64,000 bases of DNA, taken from Verrucomicrobiota bacterium. Lineage in GTDB: Bacteria; Verrucomicrobiota; Verrucomicrobiia; Chthoniobacterales; Chthoniobacteraceae. Below, one piece after another: positions 47,081 to 56,255 of the stretch; the first letter of the stretch is position 1, and every line of letters begins with the position of its first letter. The position numbers and the translations under genes are program-made. Below the pieces are notes generated by a model. That model was not told where the DNA came from, did not search any database, and saw only the letters and a list, made by a program, of their open reading frames with translations. Location of the stretch: positions 1-64,000 of the forward strand of contig VFJQ01000035.1 in the NCBI GenBank assembly GCA_009885995.1, in the 5' to 3' direction.

Positions 47081-48310
47081 ATGAAAACGCCCCTCGTCCT
47101 CCTCGCTCTCGCCGCCACCGTCTTCGCGCAGCAGACGCCTTCGCAAAAGCAGGACACCGCGCTGCTTCCGCCGAAGGGGCTCAAGACGACGATGGCGCCG
47201 GGCTACACCATCCCGACGATCGATCTCTCCGCCGAGACGCAGCGGCAGGTGCTCGTCGATCGCGAGGCGGGGCAGTATCTCGGGCATCCGACGACCGTCT
47301 TGCTCGAGGATGGGAAGACGATGCTCATCGTGTATCCGAAAGGCCACGGGCGCGGCGCGATCGTTTACAAACGCAGCACCGATGGCGGGAAGACGTGGAG
47401 CGAGCGACTGCCGACGCCGAAGTCGTGGGAGACTTCGCTCGAGGTGCCGACGCTGCACCGCGTGATCGATGCGGAGGGGAAGAAACGCATCATCATGTTC
47501 AGCGGCCTGTATCCGATCCGCATGGCGGTGACGGAGGACGATGGCGCGACGTGGAGCGAGTTGAAGCCGATCGGGAACTTCGGCGGCGTGGTGACGATGG
47601 CATCCGTGGTGAAGCTCAAAACACCTGGGCATTACATGGCGCTCTTTCACGACGACGGGCGTTTCATCATCGGCGGCGAGGAAAAGAAATTCACCGTGAA
47701 GGGACCGCACAGCGAACACACGTCGCCCGCGGCGAAGCCTTATCGCTTCTACGTGTATCAGACGCGCAGCGCCGATGGCGGGCTGACCTGGAGCGTGCCG
47801 GTGCCGATCGCGATGCTGCCCGACGCGAGCCTGTGCGAGCCCGGCGCGGTGCGTTCGCCCGATGGAAATGAGATCGCCGTGCTGCTGCGGGAAAACAGCC
47901 GCAAGTATAACAGCTTCCTCATTACCACGAAGGACGAGGGCCTCACCTGGAGCGAGCCGAAGGAACTGCCCGCGGCCTTGACCGGCGACCGCCACACTGC
48001 CGTGTATGCTCCCGACGGACGCTTGTTCGTCAGCTTCCGCGACACCACGCACGTGAGCCCCACGAAAGGCGACTGGGTCGCGTGGGTCGGGAAATACGAA
48101 GACATCATCGCCGGCAGGGAAGGCCAGTATCGCATCCGCATGATGGACAATACGAAAGGCGCCGACTGCACGTATCCCGCCGTCGATCTGCTGCCCGACG
48201 GCACGATCGTCACGACGACCTACGGCCATTGGACCGAAGGCGAGCCCGCTTACATCATGAGCGTGCGGCTGAAACTCGAAGAAGTGGACGCCAAGGCCGC
48301 AGCGCGCTAA
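47081..48310 (+). CDS. Exported sialidase-like (BNR) protein
   Basis: A 409-residue protein with signal peptide (LVLLALAATVFAQ). Asp-box motifs are seen: RSTDGGKTWSERLP, VTEDDGATWSEL, RSADGGLTWSVPV and TTKDEGLTWSEPK, giving a six-blade sialidase-like propeller. Catalytic Arg and Tyr/Glu residues of true sialidases cannot be assigned with certainty, so it may be a non-sialidase glycoside enzyme or a binding protein. It follows the PQQ gene by 40 bp. Confidence 0.82.
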   Translation: MKTPLVLLALAATVFAQQTPSQKQDTALLPPKGLKTTMAPGYTIPTIDLSAETQRQVLVDREAGQYLGHPTTVLLEDGKTMLIVYPKGHGRGAIVYKRSTDGGKTWSERLPTPKSWETSLEVPTLHRVIDAEGKKRIIMFSGLYPIRMAVTEDDGATWSELKPIGNFGGVVTMASVVKLKTPGHYMALFHDDGRFIIGGEEKKFTVKGPHSEHTSPAAKPYRFYVYQTRSADGGLTWSVPVPIAMLPDASLCEPGAVRSPDGNEIAVLLRENSRKYNSFLITTKDEGLTWSEPKELPAALTGDRHTAVYAPDGRLFVSFRDTTHVSPTKGDWVAWVGKYEDIIAGREGQYRIRMMDNTKGADCTYPAVDLLPDGTIVTTTYGHWTEGEPAYIMSVRLKLEEVDAKAAAR

Positions 48311-48319
48311 ACGCCGCGC

Positions 48320-48904
48320 GTGCCAAAACCCGACAGCTCCGCCGAAAGCCTCCTCGAAAAGACGATCTTCGCCAGCCGCTGGCTGCAAGCGCCGCTTTAC
48401 CTCGGCCTCATCGCCGCGCTGGGCGTGTATGTTTACCAGTTCTTCATCGAGCTGTGGCACATCGTCGGCGTCGTCCTGCACATCACGCACGGCGGCCCCG
48501 ACCCGATGGCCGGCGCCGATCCAGCGACGAAGATCATGCTCGGCGTGCTCGGCCTCATCGACGTGGTGATGATCGCGAACCTGCTCATCATGGTCATCAT
48601 CGGCGGCTACGAGACCTTCGTCTCCCGCCTGCACCTCGACGACCACGCCGACCAACCCGAGTGGCTCAGCCACGTGAACGCCGGGATGCTCAAGGTGAAG
48701 CTCGCCACCGCGCTCGTGAGCATCTCATCGATCCACCTGCTCAAGACCTTCATCGAAGTCCGCACGCCGGGTCTCGTGGTCAACAACGCCGCCGTGATGT
48801 GGCAGGTCATCATTCACGGCGTCTTCCTTTTGTCCGCCATCGTCCTCGCGTGGACCGATCGCTTGATGCTCGCCGGGGTGAAGGCGGAGAAGGAGACGCA
48901 CTAA
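48320..48904 (+). CDS. UPF0114 (YqhA/TIGR00645) membrane protein
   Basis: A 194-residue protein with four membrane segments. The front LLEKTIFASRWLQAPLYLGL and the middle IDVVMIANLLIMVIIGGYET, followed by FVSRL, are the conserved features of the UPF0114 family. Function is unknown. GTG at 48320 begins it, 9 bp after the sialidase-like gene. Confidence 0.9.
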   Translation: MPKPDSSAESLLEKTIFASRWLQAPLYLGLIAALGVYVYQFFIELWHIVGVVLHITHGGPDPMAGADPATKIMLGVLGLIDVVMIANLLIMVIIGGYETFVSRLHLDDHADQPEWLSHVNAGMLKVKLATALVSISSIHLLKTFIEVRTPGLVVNNAAVMWQVIIHGVFLLSAIVLAWTDRLMLAGVKAEKETH

Positions 48905-48949
48905 TCCTTTGCCTTCCGCCGGGCGCGGTGAAACATCCCGCCGACTCGG

Positions 48950-49037
48950 GGAGGGATGGCAGAGCGGTTTAATGCACCGGTCTTGAAAACCGGAGACGCG
49001 AAAGTGTCCGTGGGTTCGAATCCCACTCCCTCCGCCA
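48950..49037 (+). tRNA. tRNA-Ser (anticodon UGA)
   Basis: An 88-nt class II tRNA with encoded CCA. The acceptor stem GGAGGGA pairs with TCCCTCC, the discriminator is G, and the anticodon loop is CTTGAAA with TGA. The long variable arm (GACGCGAAAGTGTC) is present. The PIN-type pair begins 37 bp beyond, on the other strand. Confidence 0.97.
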
Positions 49038-49073
49038 GTTCCTCCGCGCATTGACGCACGCGCAGCCCTCCCT

Positions 49074-49505
49074 CTACGGCACGACCGCAAGGCCGGCGGC
49101 TTTCGCCATCGCAGACTGCCGCGAGTCGAACGTGCAAAACTCCGTCCCGCCGAGTTCCAGCGCGAGCGCGACATGGAGCGTGTCCAGCGTGCGGCACAGG
49201 GCCGCCGTCGCGCGTGCTGTGGCGAGCGCCTCCGCTCTTGCAAAGACAGCGGGCCAATCCGGTGCGGTCGCCGCGAACACGCTCGCAGCGATGTCGTTCT
49301 CAAAACCAGCCAGCACCGCGTCGCGCTCCGTGGCAGTGATTTCGCCGCGTCCGTGTTTCTGGCCGATCGCCGCCTTCATCTCCAGTCGGTGCAGTTCGGT
49401 GAGAGGCGGCGGCGCGCCTGTCTCCTGCACGAGCGCCACCGCTTGCGGCGAGTTCGGCTCGCTCAGGTAGAGCTTCAGCAAGACACCCGAGTCGAAACAG
49501 CGCAT
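49074..49505 (-). CDS. PIN-domain (VapC-like) toxin
   Basis: A 143-residue PIN nuclease. MRCFDSGVLLKLYLSE carries the first Asp, TELHRLEMKAA the middle Glu, and DTLHVALALELGGTEFCTFD the later Asp pair. These Mg-dependent RNases block translation. ATG 49505 overlaps the antitoxin stop by one base (TGATG); a GTG two codons earlier is an alternative. Together with the upstream gene it makes a standard antitoxin-toxin pair beside tRNA-Ser. Confidence 0.85.
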   Translation of the reverse strand: MRCFDSGVLLKLYLSEPNSPQAVALVQETGAPPPLTELHRLEMKAAIGQKHGRGEITATERDAVLAGFENDIAASVFAATAPDWPAVFARAEALATARATAALCRTLDTLHVALALELGGTEFCTFDSRQSAMAKAAGLAVVP

Positions 49506-49735
49506 CACCACCGATCCGCGCGGAGGTCATCCAGCACCGCTTGCGAATCCGGCAGCACTCGTTCGCCAAAAATCGCCTTTTGCCTGGCGAGAAAATCCGG
49601 CATCGAGCGGGTCGGCGAAACCGCATTGGTGCCTGCCGGGCGCGGCCCATGGCGATCCATCCAGCGGCGGATTTCCAGCCACTGGTCGGGCGCCAGTCGT
49701 GCGATGGCTTGTTCGATTTCAGCGAGCGTGCTCAT
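49505..49735 (-). CDS. Antitoxin partner of the PIN toxin
   Basis: A 76-residue protein starting MSTLAEIEQAIARLAPDQWL, then EIRRWMDRHG. This front is common among antitoxin-like proteins next to PIN toxins; the C-terminus (PDSQAVLDDLRADRW) is likely to wrap the toxin. ATG 49735 is used because upstream frame sequence is not antitoxin-like. The stop overlaps the toxin start. Confidence 0.75.
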   Translation of the reverse strand: MSTLAEIEQAIARLAPDQWLEIRRWMDRHGPRPAGTNAVSPTRSMPDFLARQKAIFGERVLPDSQAVLDDLRADRW

Positions 49736-49919
49736 GCCCGCGAGCCTGCCACGCGCGCGCACGTTTTCAAAACCATTCTCCACCCGCGCCATCCACCTCC
49801 CGCATTGACACGCGCCGCGCTGCGCGTCCACTGGCGGGCACTCACAGCAACGCCGACAGACCGGTGACGGCCGGGCGGACTGCGGAAGGCATCCATTCCT
49901 CGCGCAATGGGTTCGTCCA

Positions 49920-52900
49920 ATGAACACGCTCCGACATTTCCTCACCGCGCTCGCCGCCACGCTTACGCTGCTGGCCGCCGCTCCGCCGGCGGCGGCGCAG
50001 GCGCCGGGGTCGCTCGATCCGGGTTACGATCCCAACGTGACCGGTGGCAGCAACCCCGTCTATGCCACGGCGGTGCAACCAGATGGCAAGACGATCATCG
50101 GGGGCAACTTCACCATGGTGGGAGGAGCGTCGCATAAGAATCTCGCGCGACTCAATACCGATGGGACGGTGGATGCGAGCTTCACGGCGAGCACGGTTGG
50201 CGACGTCAATTGCGTGGCGGTGCAGGCGGATGGGAAGTTGGTGATTGGTGGCGACTTCACGAGTGTGAACGGCATGACGGGGATCAACGGCATCGCGCGG
50301 CTCAACGCGGACGGGACCCGAGATGCCGGCTTTAATCCCGGCGGAGCCGGGACGAATGGCATCGTCTATTGCGTGGCGGTGCAGGCGGATGGCAAGCTGT
50401 TGCTCGGCGGCGACTTCACGAGCGTGAACACCACGGCGGGGATCTACTACGTCGCGCGCCTCAATGCCGACGGGACGCTGGATGCCGGCTTCAATGCCGG
50501 TGGCACCGGGGCTTACAGCCACGTCTTTAGTGTGACGGTGCAGGCGGATGGAAAACTGGTGCTGGGAGGCATAGGCATCGTCGCGCGGCTCAATGCGGAC
50601 GGGACGCGGGATACCGGCTTCAATGGCGGCGGCACCCAGGTGAATAGCGCGGTCTTAACCATGGCGGTGCAGGCGGATGGGAAGTTTGTAATCGGCGGCT
50701 ACTTTACGAGCGTGAACGGCACGACGCGGATCAACCGCGTCGCGCGGCTCAACGCCGACGGGACGCTGGATACTGGGTTCAATGCCGGCGGCACCGGGGT
50801 CGATAGCGACTTTGCCGCCGTCCATAGCGTGGCGGTGCAGGCGGATGGGAAGCTGTTGCTCGGCGGCCACTTCACGAGCGTGAACGACACGGTGGGGATC
50901 AATCGCATCGCGCGGCTCAATTCCGACGGGACGCTGGATGCTGGATTCGATACTGGCGGCACCGGGCCGAACAATGCCGTCCTTAGCGTGGCGGTGCAGG
51001 CGGATGGCAAGTTGCTGCTCGGCGGCGCCTTCACGGGCGTGAACGAGACGGAGCGCAACCATCTCGCACGACTCAACAACGACCTTGCCACCGAGAGCCT
51101 CACCGCGCCGGATAGCACGCAGGTGCTGTGGCAACGCGGTGGAGCCTCGCCGGAGGTCTCACAAGTGACTTTCGAGCTGAGCACCGATGACGGCAACATC
51201 TGGACCGCACTCGGCGCGGGCACGCGAGTGGGGACCACTGCCGACTGGCAGCTCGCTGGCCTCTCGCTCCCCGGCAGCGGCACTCTCCGTGCCCGCGGTC
51301 GCACGGCCAGCGGCTGTCATAGCGGCAGCTCCGGGTTGGTGGAGACGATCCGCAACTTTCCCGACTTCACCCCCGCGGCCTACACCACCGTCGCCACCGC
51401 CCTGAACAGCACCGGAGCGACGCTCAACGGCATCGTGACCAGCAATGGCGGGCCGACGGATGTCGCTTTTCAATACTCCACGGATGCGACCTTGGCCTCG
51501 AGCGTGACGGCGACGACAGTCCAGACGCTGCCCCGAGAAGCAAGCGGCATAGCAGTGAGCCAGGCCATCAGCGGCCTCGCACCGCACACGACTTATTACT
51601 TCCGCACCAGCGCGGTGAACTCCTCCGCGACGACCGCCGGAGCGATCCTGTCCTTTGCCACGACCAACACTCTGCCGACCGCTCCGGATGGCACCGCGAC
51701 CGCGACGACGGGCGACCGGAGGACGATCACGCTGCCCTTCCCGAGCCCGGATGCAGATGCGGACACGGTGACGTTGACGAGCACGACACCCGATGGGCAT
51801 CTCACGGTGGATGACACGAGCGGGAAGGATGTAACCTTCGCTCCCACGGCGAACTACGTGGGCCCGGCGGCGCTTGGCTACACAGTGAGCGACGGCTTCG
51901 GCGGCACGGCCAGCGGGACGATCACCGTGACGATCACGGACAACGATGCGCCGACCATCGCCGGCCCTTTCTCTCCACTGACCTTCACCGTCAGCCAAGG
52001 CGGGACGGTCGCGCTGCCGGATTACACCACGCAGGCCGTGAGCAGTGACAACGTGGGTGTAACCAGCGTGACGCAGTCGCCCACCGCGGCGACGTTCGTC
52101 GCTGAGGGCGTGGTGGTGGTGACGTTGACTGCGCACGACGCGGAGGGGAACACAGCAGACGTGAACTTCGGCGTGGTGGTGGGCACAGCGGCGCTCGCGA
52201 CGAAGAGTGGCAACGTGCCGGGGGCGGGCGTCGATCCACGCATCCCGGCGGGGACGAAGTGGGGGACATTCGGGGTGCCGTCGATCACGATGGACGGGGA
52301 GAATGCGAACTGGCTGGGGATGGCGCTGACGCCCGCGGGCAGAAGCTTTCACGGCATCTTTACCGGGCCGATCCTCGCGCCGACACTGCGGTTGCGAACG
52401 GGAGAGCCGGTGAGAGATGCAAATGGTGCGGCGATGGCGGGCGTGGTGTTCAAGAGCTTCCGGGAACCGGTCTATGCGGGTGATGATTTCGCGGTCGCGG
52501 CGACGGTGCATGGGGCGCATGTCGGCGCGGGCAACGACACGGGCCTGTGGGTCGGCAAGCCGGGCACGCTCAGGCAAATCGCGCTGGAAGGCGCCGCGGC
52601 GCCCGGTGCGGAACCGGCGAAATTTAAGGCGTTCACCTCGCTGGCGATGCCGGCGCCGGGCGTGGTGTTCTTCACCGCCAAGCTCACCGCGCCCGCCGCG
52701 AAGGACATGGGGTTGTGGGTCTGGACCGCTGCAACGGGCACGAAGCTCGCGTTGGTCGAAGGGGCGTTTGTGAACTTGGGCGCCGGGCCGGCGGCGCTCA
52801 AATCCTTCCAAGCGCTGACCAGCGTGAACGGCTCCTTCGGCCACGGGCGCTACGATGCGGGCGCGCCTGCGCTCGATGTGCGGTTGAGTTTTGCTGATCC

Positions 52901-53678
52901 TGACCGCACGACGGCGATCGGCACGGTGGCTGCCGATGGCAGCGTGCGGGTGACGCAGCGTTCCGGCCAGACGGACCCGAATGGTCGCGTGCCGGTGAGC
53001 TTCGGCTTGCCGTCGAGTCCGGGGCAGGGTTTGGGGGCGATGGCGGTGACGACTTTCGCGCCCGATGCGGCGCGCGGGATCACACCGACGAGCATGGTGA
53101 CGATCTACGATTTCGAGGAGGGAGCGATCCGCGCGCAGCAAGGCATGGCCGCGCCGGGGGCCGAGCCGGCGACGTTTAAGCGCTTCCTCGATCCGGTGGC
53201 TGGCTTTGGGTTCGACGGCGGGCGCGTGCAGTTCTTTGCGGCGTCGCTCGCCGGAGCCGCGCGCTCGGGCGATAGCGGGCTGTGGGCTTTCACGAGCAGT
53301 CTCGCGTTGGTGGCGCGCGAAGGCGCGGAGCCGCCTGGTGCCCCGGGGACGAAGTGGAAGAGCTTCACCTCGCTCTCGGTGCTGGAGGGACGAGGGCCGA
53401 TGTTCACGGCGAAGCTCGCGAGCGGCACCGCGAAGGTGACGGCAAAGAACGACACCGGCCTGTGGGCCACGGACTCGACCGGCGCGCTGCGGCTGGTCTT
53501 CCGCGAAGGCGACGCTGTCGCGGGCAAGACGATGCGTAGCTTCGATGTGCTCGATGCAGTGGCGGGCTCACCCGGCCAGCGCCGCGCGTGGACGAATGGC
53601 GATGCGTCGGCGCGGGTGATCTACCGGGCGTTCTGCACCGACGGCACGAGCGCGGTCGTGAGCACGGCGGTGCCGTGA
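49920..53678 (+). CDS. Delta-60 repeat exported protein with HYR-like module
   Basis: A 1252-residue surface or secreted protein. Signal peptide LTALAATLTLLAAAPPAAAQ is followed by about seven Delta-60 repeats (VAVQADGKLLLGGDFTSVN, then ARLNADGTLDAGFN), then a fibronectin-like part, a cadherin-like part (TPDGHLTVDDTSGKDVTFAP), and a HYR-like module ([13 protein letters not shown]) nearly identical to those in the giant lyase at 16.7-26.7 kb. The C-terminal 480 residues have repeated GLW and EGAAAPGAEPAKFKAFTS units of the DUF7453 kind. Function is unknown; adhesion or a structural role is a guess. Confidence 0.85.
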   Translation: MNTLRHFLTALAATLTLLAAAPPAAAQAPGSLDPGYDPNVTGGSNPVYATAVQPDGKTIIGGNFTMVGGASHKNLARLNTDGTVDASFTASTVGDVNCVAVQADGKLVIGGDFTSVNGMTGINGIARLNADGTRDAGFNPGGAGTNGIVYCVAVQADGKLLLGGDFTSVNTTAGIYYVARLNADGTLDAGFNAGGTGAYSHVFSVTVQADGKLVLGGIGIVARLNADGTRDTGFNGGGTQVNSAVLTMAVQADGKFVIGGYFTSVNGTTRINRVARLNADGTLDTGFNAGGTGVDSDFAAVHSVAVQADGKLLLGGHFTSVNDTVGINRIARLNSDGTLDAGFDTGGTGPNNAVLSVAVQADGKLLLGGAFTGVNETERNHLARLNNDLATESLTAPDSTQVLWQRGGASPEVSQVTFELSTDDGNIWTALGAGTRVGTTADWQLAGLSLPGSGTLRARGRTASGCHSGSSGLVETIRNFPDFTPAAYTTVATALNSTGATLNGIVTSNGGPTDVAFQYSTDATLASSVTATTVQTLPREASGIAVSQAISGLAPHTTYYFRTSAVNSSATTAGAILSFATTNTLPTAPDGTATATTGDRRTITLPFPSPDADADTVTLTSTTPDGHLTVDDTSGKDVTFAPTANYVGPAALGYTVSDGFGGTASGTITVTITDNDAPTIAGPFSPLTFTVSQGGTVALPDYTTQAVSSDNVGVTSVTQSPTAATFVAEGVVVVTLTAHDAEGNTADVNFGVVVGTAALATKSGNVPGAGVDPRIPAGTKWGTFGVPSITMDGENANWLGMALTPAGRSFHGIFTGPILAPTLRLRTGEPVRDANGAAMAGVVFKSFREPVYAGDDFAVAATVHGAHVGAGNDTGLWVGKPGTLRQIALEGAAAPGAEPAKFKAFTSLAMPAPGVVFFTAKLTAPAAKDMGLWVWTAATGTKLALVEGAFVNLGAGPAALKSFQALTSVNGSFGHGRYDAGAPALDVRLSFADPDRTTAIGTVAADGSVRVTQRSGQTDPNGRVPVSFGLPSSPGQGLGAMAVTTFAPDAARGITPTSMVTIYDFEEGAIRAQQGMAAPGAEPATFKRFLDPVAGFGFDGGRVQFFAASLAGAARSGDSGLWAFTSSLALVAREGAEPPGAPGTKWKSFTSLSVLEGRGPMFTAKLASGTAKVTAKNDTGLWATDSTGALRLVFREGDAVAGKTMRSFDVLDAVAGSPGQRRAWTNGDASARVIYRAFCTDGTSAVVSTAVP

Positions 53679-53695
53679 GGGGCGGAGATGCCGCC

Positions 53696-53842
53696 GGGTA
53701 GTGGCACAGCTTGGTCTGATGCGTGGCAGCGAAGGTAGGGCGCGGTGTCCCCACCGCGCTGCGTTCCAGAGGGTGCGCTTTCTCCGGACCGCTGGGGACA
53801 GCGGTCCCTACCTTTGCGTCAGAGCAAATTGCGCCACTACCC
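53696..53842. repeat. MITE-like element
   Basis: GGGTAGTGGCAC (53696-53707) and GCGCCACTACCC (53831-53842) are inverted, and the similarity extends about 27 bp inward on each side. Inside lie GGTAGGGCGCGGTGTCCCC and its near complement GGACAGCGGTCCCTACC. The core resembles that of the element at 57991-58137. It lies between two genes. Confidence 0.6.
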
Positions 53843-53890
53843 GCCGCCGGCTTGACAGGGGCGCGCACATAGAGCGGAGTGCTGCCGACC

Positions 53891-54448
53891 ATGAACGATC
53901 CCGCTTCCACTCCGGAGCCGTCCGATGCACCACCCGTCGAACGGCGCGAATTCCTCAAAGGCGCTGCGTGCGCCGCGCTCGGGGGCGCGTGCGTGCTCGG
54001 GCCGATCGCGGCCGGCGTCGCCGTGCTCATCCAGCCGCTGTGGCTCAAGGGGCCGCCAGTCGAAGTGAAGCTCACGACGATCGACGCGCTGCCCGTCGGC
54101 AGTAAGCCGAAGCTTTTCCAAATCATCACCGGCCGGCGCGATGCGTGGACGGAGTTTCCCAAGCAGCCGATCGGCGCGGTCTTCCTGCTGCGCAAGTCGG
54201 CGGAGGAAGTCGTCGCTTTCAACGCCTCGTGCCCGCACCTCGGCTGCTCGGTGGAGTTCCGCGAGGAGGTGAAATCCTTCTATTGTCCGTGCCACGACAG
54301 CACGTTTGCGCGCACGGGTGAAGTGGTGGGCACGAGCCCGAGCCGGCGCGGGCTCGACTCGCTGGAGGTGGAGCTGCGCGGCAACGAGGTGTGGGTGAAG
54401 TTCCTCAACTTCGAGGCCGGCCGGCCCGAGAAAGTGCCCGTCGCGTGA
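53891..54448 (+). CDS. Rieske iron-sulfur protein
   Basis: A 185-residue subunit of a cytochrome bc/b6f-type complex. VERREFLKGAACAALGG is a twin-arginine-like signal and membrane anchor. CPHLGCSV and CPCHDSTFARTG hold the two Cys and two His that bind the 2Fe-2S cluster. It passes electrons from quinol to cytochrome c. The stop overlaps the next start as GTGA (54445-54448), so the two subunits are translated together. Confidence 0.92.
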   Translation: MNDPASTPEPSDAPPVERREFLKGAACAALGGACVLGPIAAGVAVLIQPLWLKGPPVEVKLTTIDALPVGSKPKLFQIITGRRDAWTEFPKQPIGAVFLLRKSAEEVVAFNASCPHLGCSVEFREEVKSFYCPCHDSTFARTGEVVGTSPSRRGLDSLEVELRGNEVWVKFLNFEAGRPEKVPVA

Positions 54449-56250
54449 AGGGTCTTTTCGACTGGCTGGATCATCGCACGGGCTATCGCGGGCTGGTTCA
54501 TGCGGCGCTCTACGAGCACATCCCCGGCGGCGCGCGCTGGCGCTACATTTGGGGCAGCACGCTCACGTTCGCGATCGTGGTGCAGTTCATCACGGGGGTG
54601 TTCATGTGGATGGCTTACAGCCCGAGTGCGCAGACGGCTTGGGAGAGCGTGTTCTTTCTCCAGCATCACATCCCGGGCGGTTGGATCGTGCGCGGCATCC
54701 ACCACTGGATGGCGCAGATGATGGTGCCGCTGCTGGTCTTGCACCTCATGCAGGTGGTGATCGATGGGGCGTATAAGGCGCCGCGCGAGATGAACTATTG
54801 GTTCGGCCTCGCGCTGATGGGCATCGTGCTGGCGATGTCCCTCACTGGCTATCTACTGCCGTGGGATCAAAAGGGATTCTGGGCGACGAAGGTCGCGACG
54901 AATCTGCTCGCGAGCATTCCTTACATCGGCCCGTCGTTGCAGAAGATCGTGGTCGGCGGACCGGACTACGGGCACCAGACGCTCACGCGCTTTTTCGCGC
55001 TGCACGCGGGCGTGCTGCCGGCGCTGCTCATCGCGCTCATCGTCGGGCATATCTATCTTTTCCGCCGGCACGGCATCACGGCGAAGGAGCCGAAGCGCCG
55101 GCCCGACGCGAAGTTCTGGCCCGACCAGGTGCTCAAGGACGGCATCGCCTGCTTCGCGGTGATGGCTGCGGTGCTCGTGCTCGTGTGGTGGAAAAAGGGC
55201 GCCGAGCTGACCAGCCCGGCGGATCCCGGCGACAGCTACGCCGCGGCCCGGCCCGATTGGTATTTCATGTCGCTCTTCCAGCTCCTGAAATTCCAGGAAT
55301 ACTTCCCGGGCAAGGATCTCATCTGGGGCAGCGTGATCATCCCGAGCGCGATCGTGATCTTCCTGCTCATCATGCCGCTGTGGTCGCGCTGGAAGTTCAT
55401 GCACCGCTTCAATCTCGCGGCGCTGTGGTGCGGGCTCGGCGCGTTCTGCTACCTCACGTTCATCGCCTACTGGCACGACTTGAAGGATCCGAAATTTTCG
55501 CCCGCATACATCGCTGCGGTGAAGCGGGCGCACATCGATGCCGAGCGCACGAAGGAACTCGCGACGCGCCACGGCATCCCGCCGATCGGCGCGCTGGAGC
55601 TGCTGCGCGAAGATCCCGCGACGCAGGGTCCGAAGATCTTCGCGACCAAGTGCTCGAGCTGCCACAGCTACGACGGGCACGACGGACTCGGCCTGCCACT
55701 GCAGGACAAGCAGACCGCCGCGGAGCTGAAAGGGTGGGGGAGTCGCGAGTGGCTGCGCGCCTTCATGGACCCGCAGCAACTCGTGACCGAGCGCTGGTGG
55801 GGCGGCACCGCCTTCGTCCATCCACCGGCGGGGAAGAAGCAGGGCAAGATGGTGGAATACGTGGTCGATGAAGTATCGAAGTTCGACGCTGCGATGAAGC
55901 AGCAGCTCGACGATGCCAACGTCGCGCTTTCCGCCGAGGCGCAGCTCCCTGCGCAGCGCGAGGCCGACGCGCACGACACCACGCACATCGAAGCCGGCCG
56001 CATCGCGATCAGCGAGAAGGGGCTCAACTGCGTCGATTGCCACACCTTCCGCGGCGAAGGCGGCGGCACCGGCCCGGACCTCACCGGCTGGGGATCACGC
56101 GAGTGGACCATCGGCATCATCAAGAACCCCGCGCACAAGCGCTTCTACGACCGCCGCAATGACCGCATGCCCGCCTACGGCGAACGGCAGGAACTCACCG
56201 ACAAGCAGATCGAACTCGTGACCGACTGGCTGCGCGGGGACTGGCGCTAG
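54445..56250 (+). CDS. Cytochrome b fused to a di-haem cytochrome c
   Basis: A 601-residue membrane protein. The N-terminal part is cytochrome b6-like: haem His pairs in IHHWMAQMMVPLLVLH and FFALHAGVLPALLIALIVGH. The subunit IV-like part includes ARPDWYFMSLFQLL, a PEWY-type quinol motif reading PDWY. Then come two cytochrome c domains, with CSSCH at residue 403 and CVDCH at 529. GTG 54445 is the start. The gene makes the core of a quinol-oxidising complex in one chain; fusions of this kind are known in several phyla. Confidence 0.9.
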   Translation: MKGLFDWLDHRTGYRGLVHAALYEHIPGGARWRYIWGSTLTFAIVVQFITGVFMWMAYSPSAQTAWESVFFLQHHIPGGWIVRGIHHWMAQMMVPLLVLHLMQVVIDGAYKAPREMNYWFGLALMGIVLAMSLTGYLLPWDQKGFWATKVATNLLASIPYIGPSLQKIVVGGPDYGHQTLTRFFALHAGVLPALLIALIVGHIYLFRRHGITAKEPKRRPDAKFWPDQVLKDGIACFAVMAAVLVLVWWKKGAELTSPADPGDSYAAARPDWYFMSLFQLLKFQEYFPGKDLIWGSVIIPSAIVIFLLIMPLWSRWKFMHRFNLAALWCGLGAFCYLTFIAYWHDLKDPKFSPAYIAAVKRAHIDAERTKELATRHGIPPIGALELLREDPATQGPKIFATKCSSCHSYDGHDGLGLPLQDKQTAAELKGWGSREWLRAFMDPQQLVTERWWGGTAFVHPPAGKKQGKMVEYVVDEVSKFDAAMKQQLDDANVALSAEAQLPAQREADAHDTTHIEAGRIAISEKGLNCVDCHTFRGEGGGTGPDLTGWGSREWTIGIIKNPAHKRFYDRRNDRMPAYGERQELTDKQIELVTDWLRGDWR

Positions 56251-56255
56251 CGGAT

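Noticed and set aside
45613-47184. Minus-strand frame of 523 residues
   Set aside because: It is the antisense of the PQQ propeller gene, which has clear family motifs and a signal peptide on the plus strand.
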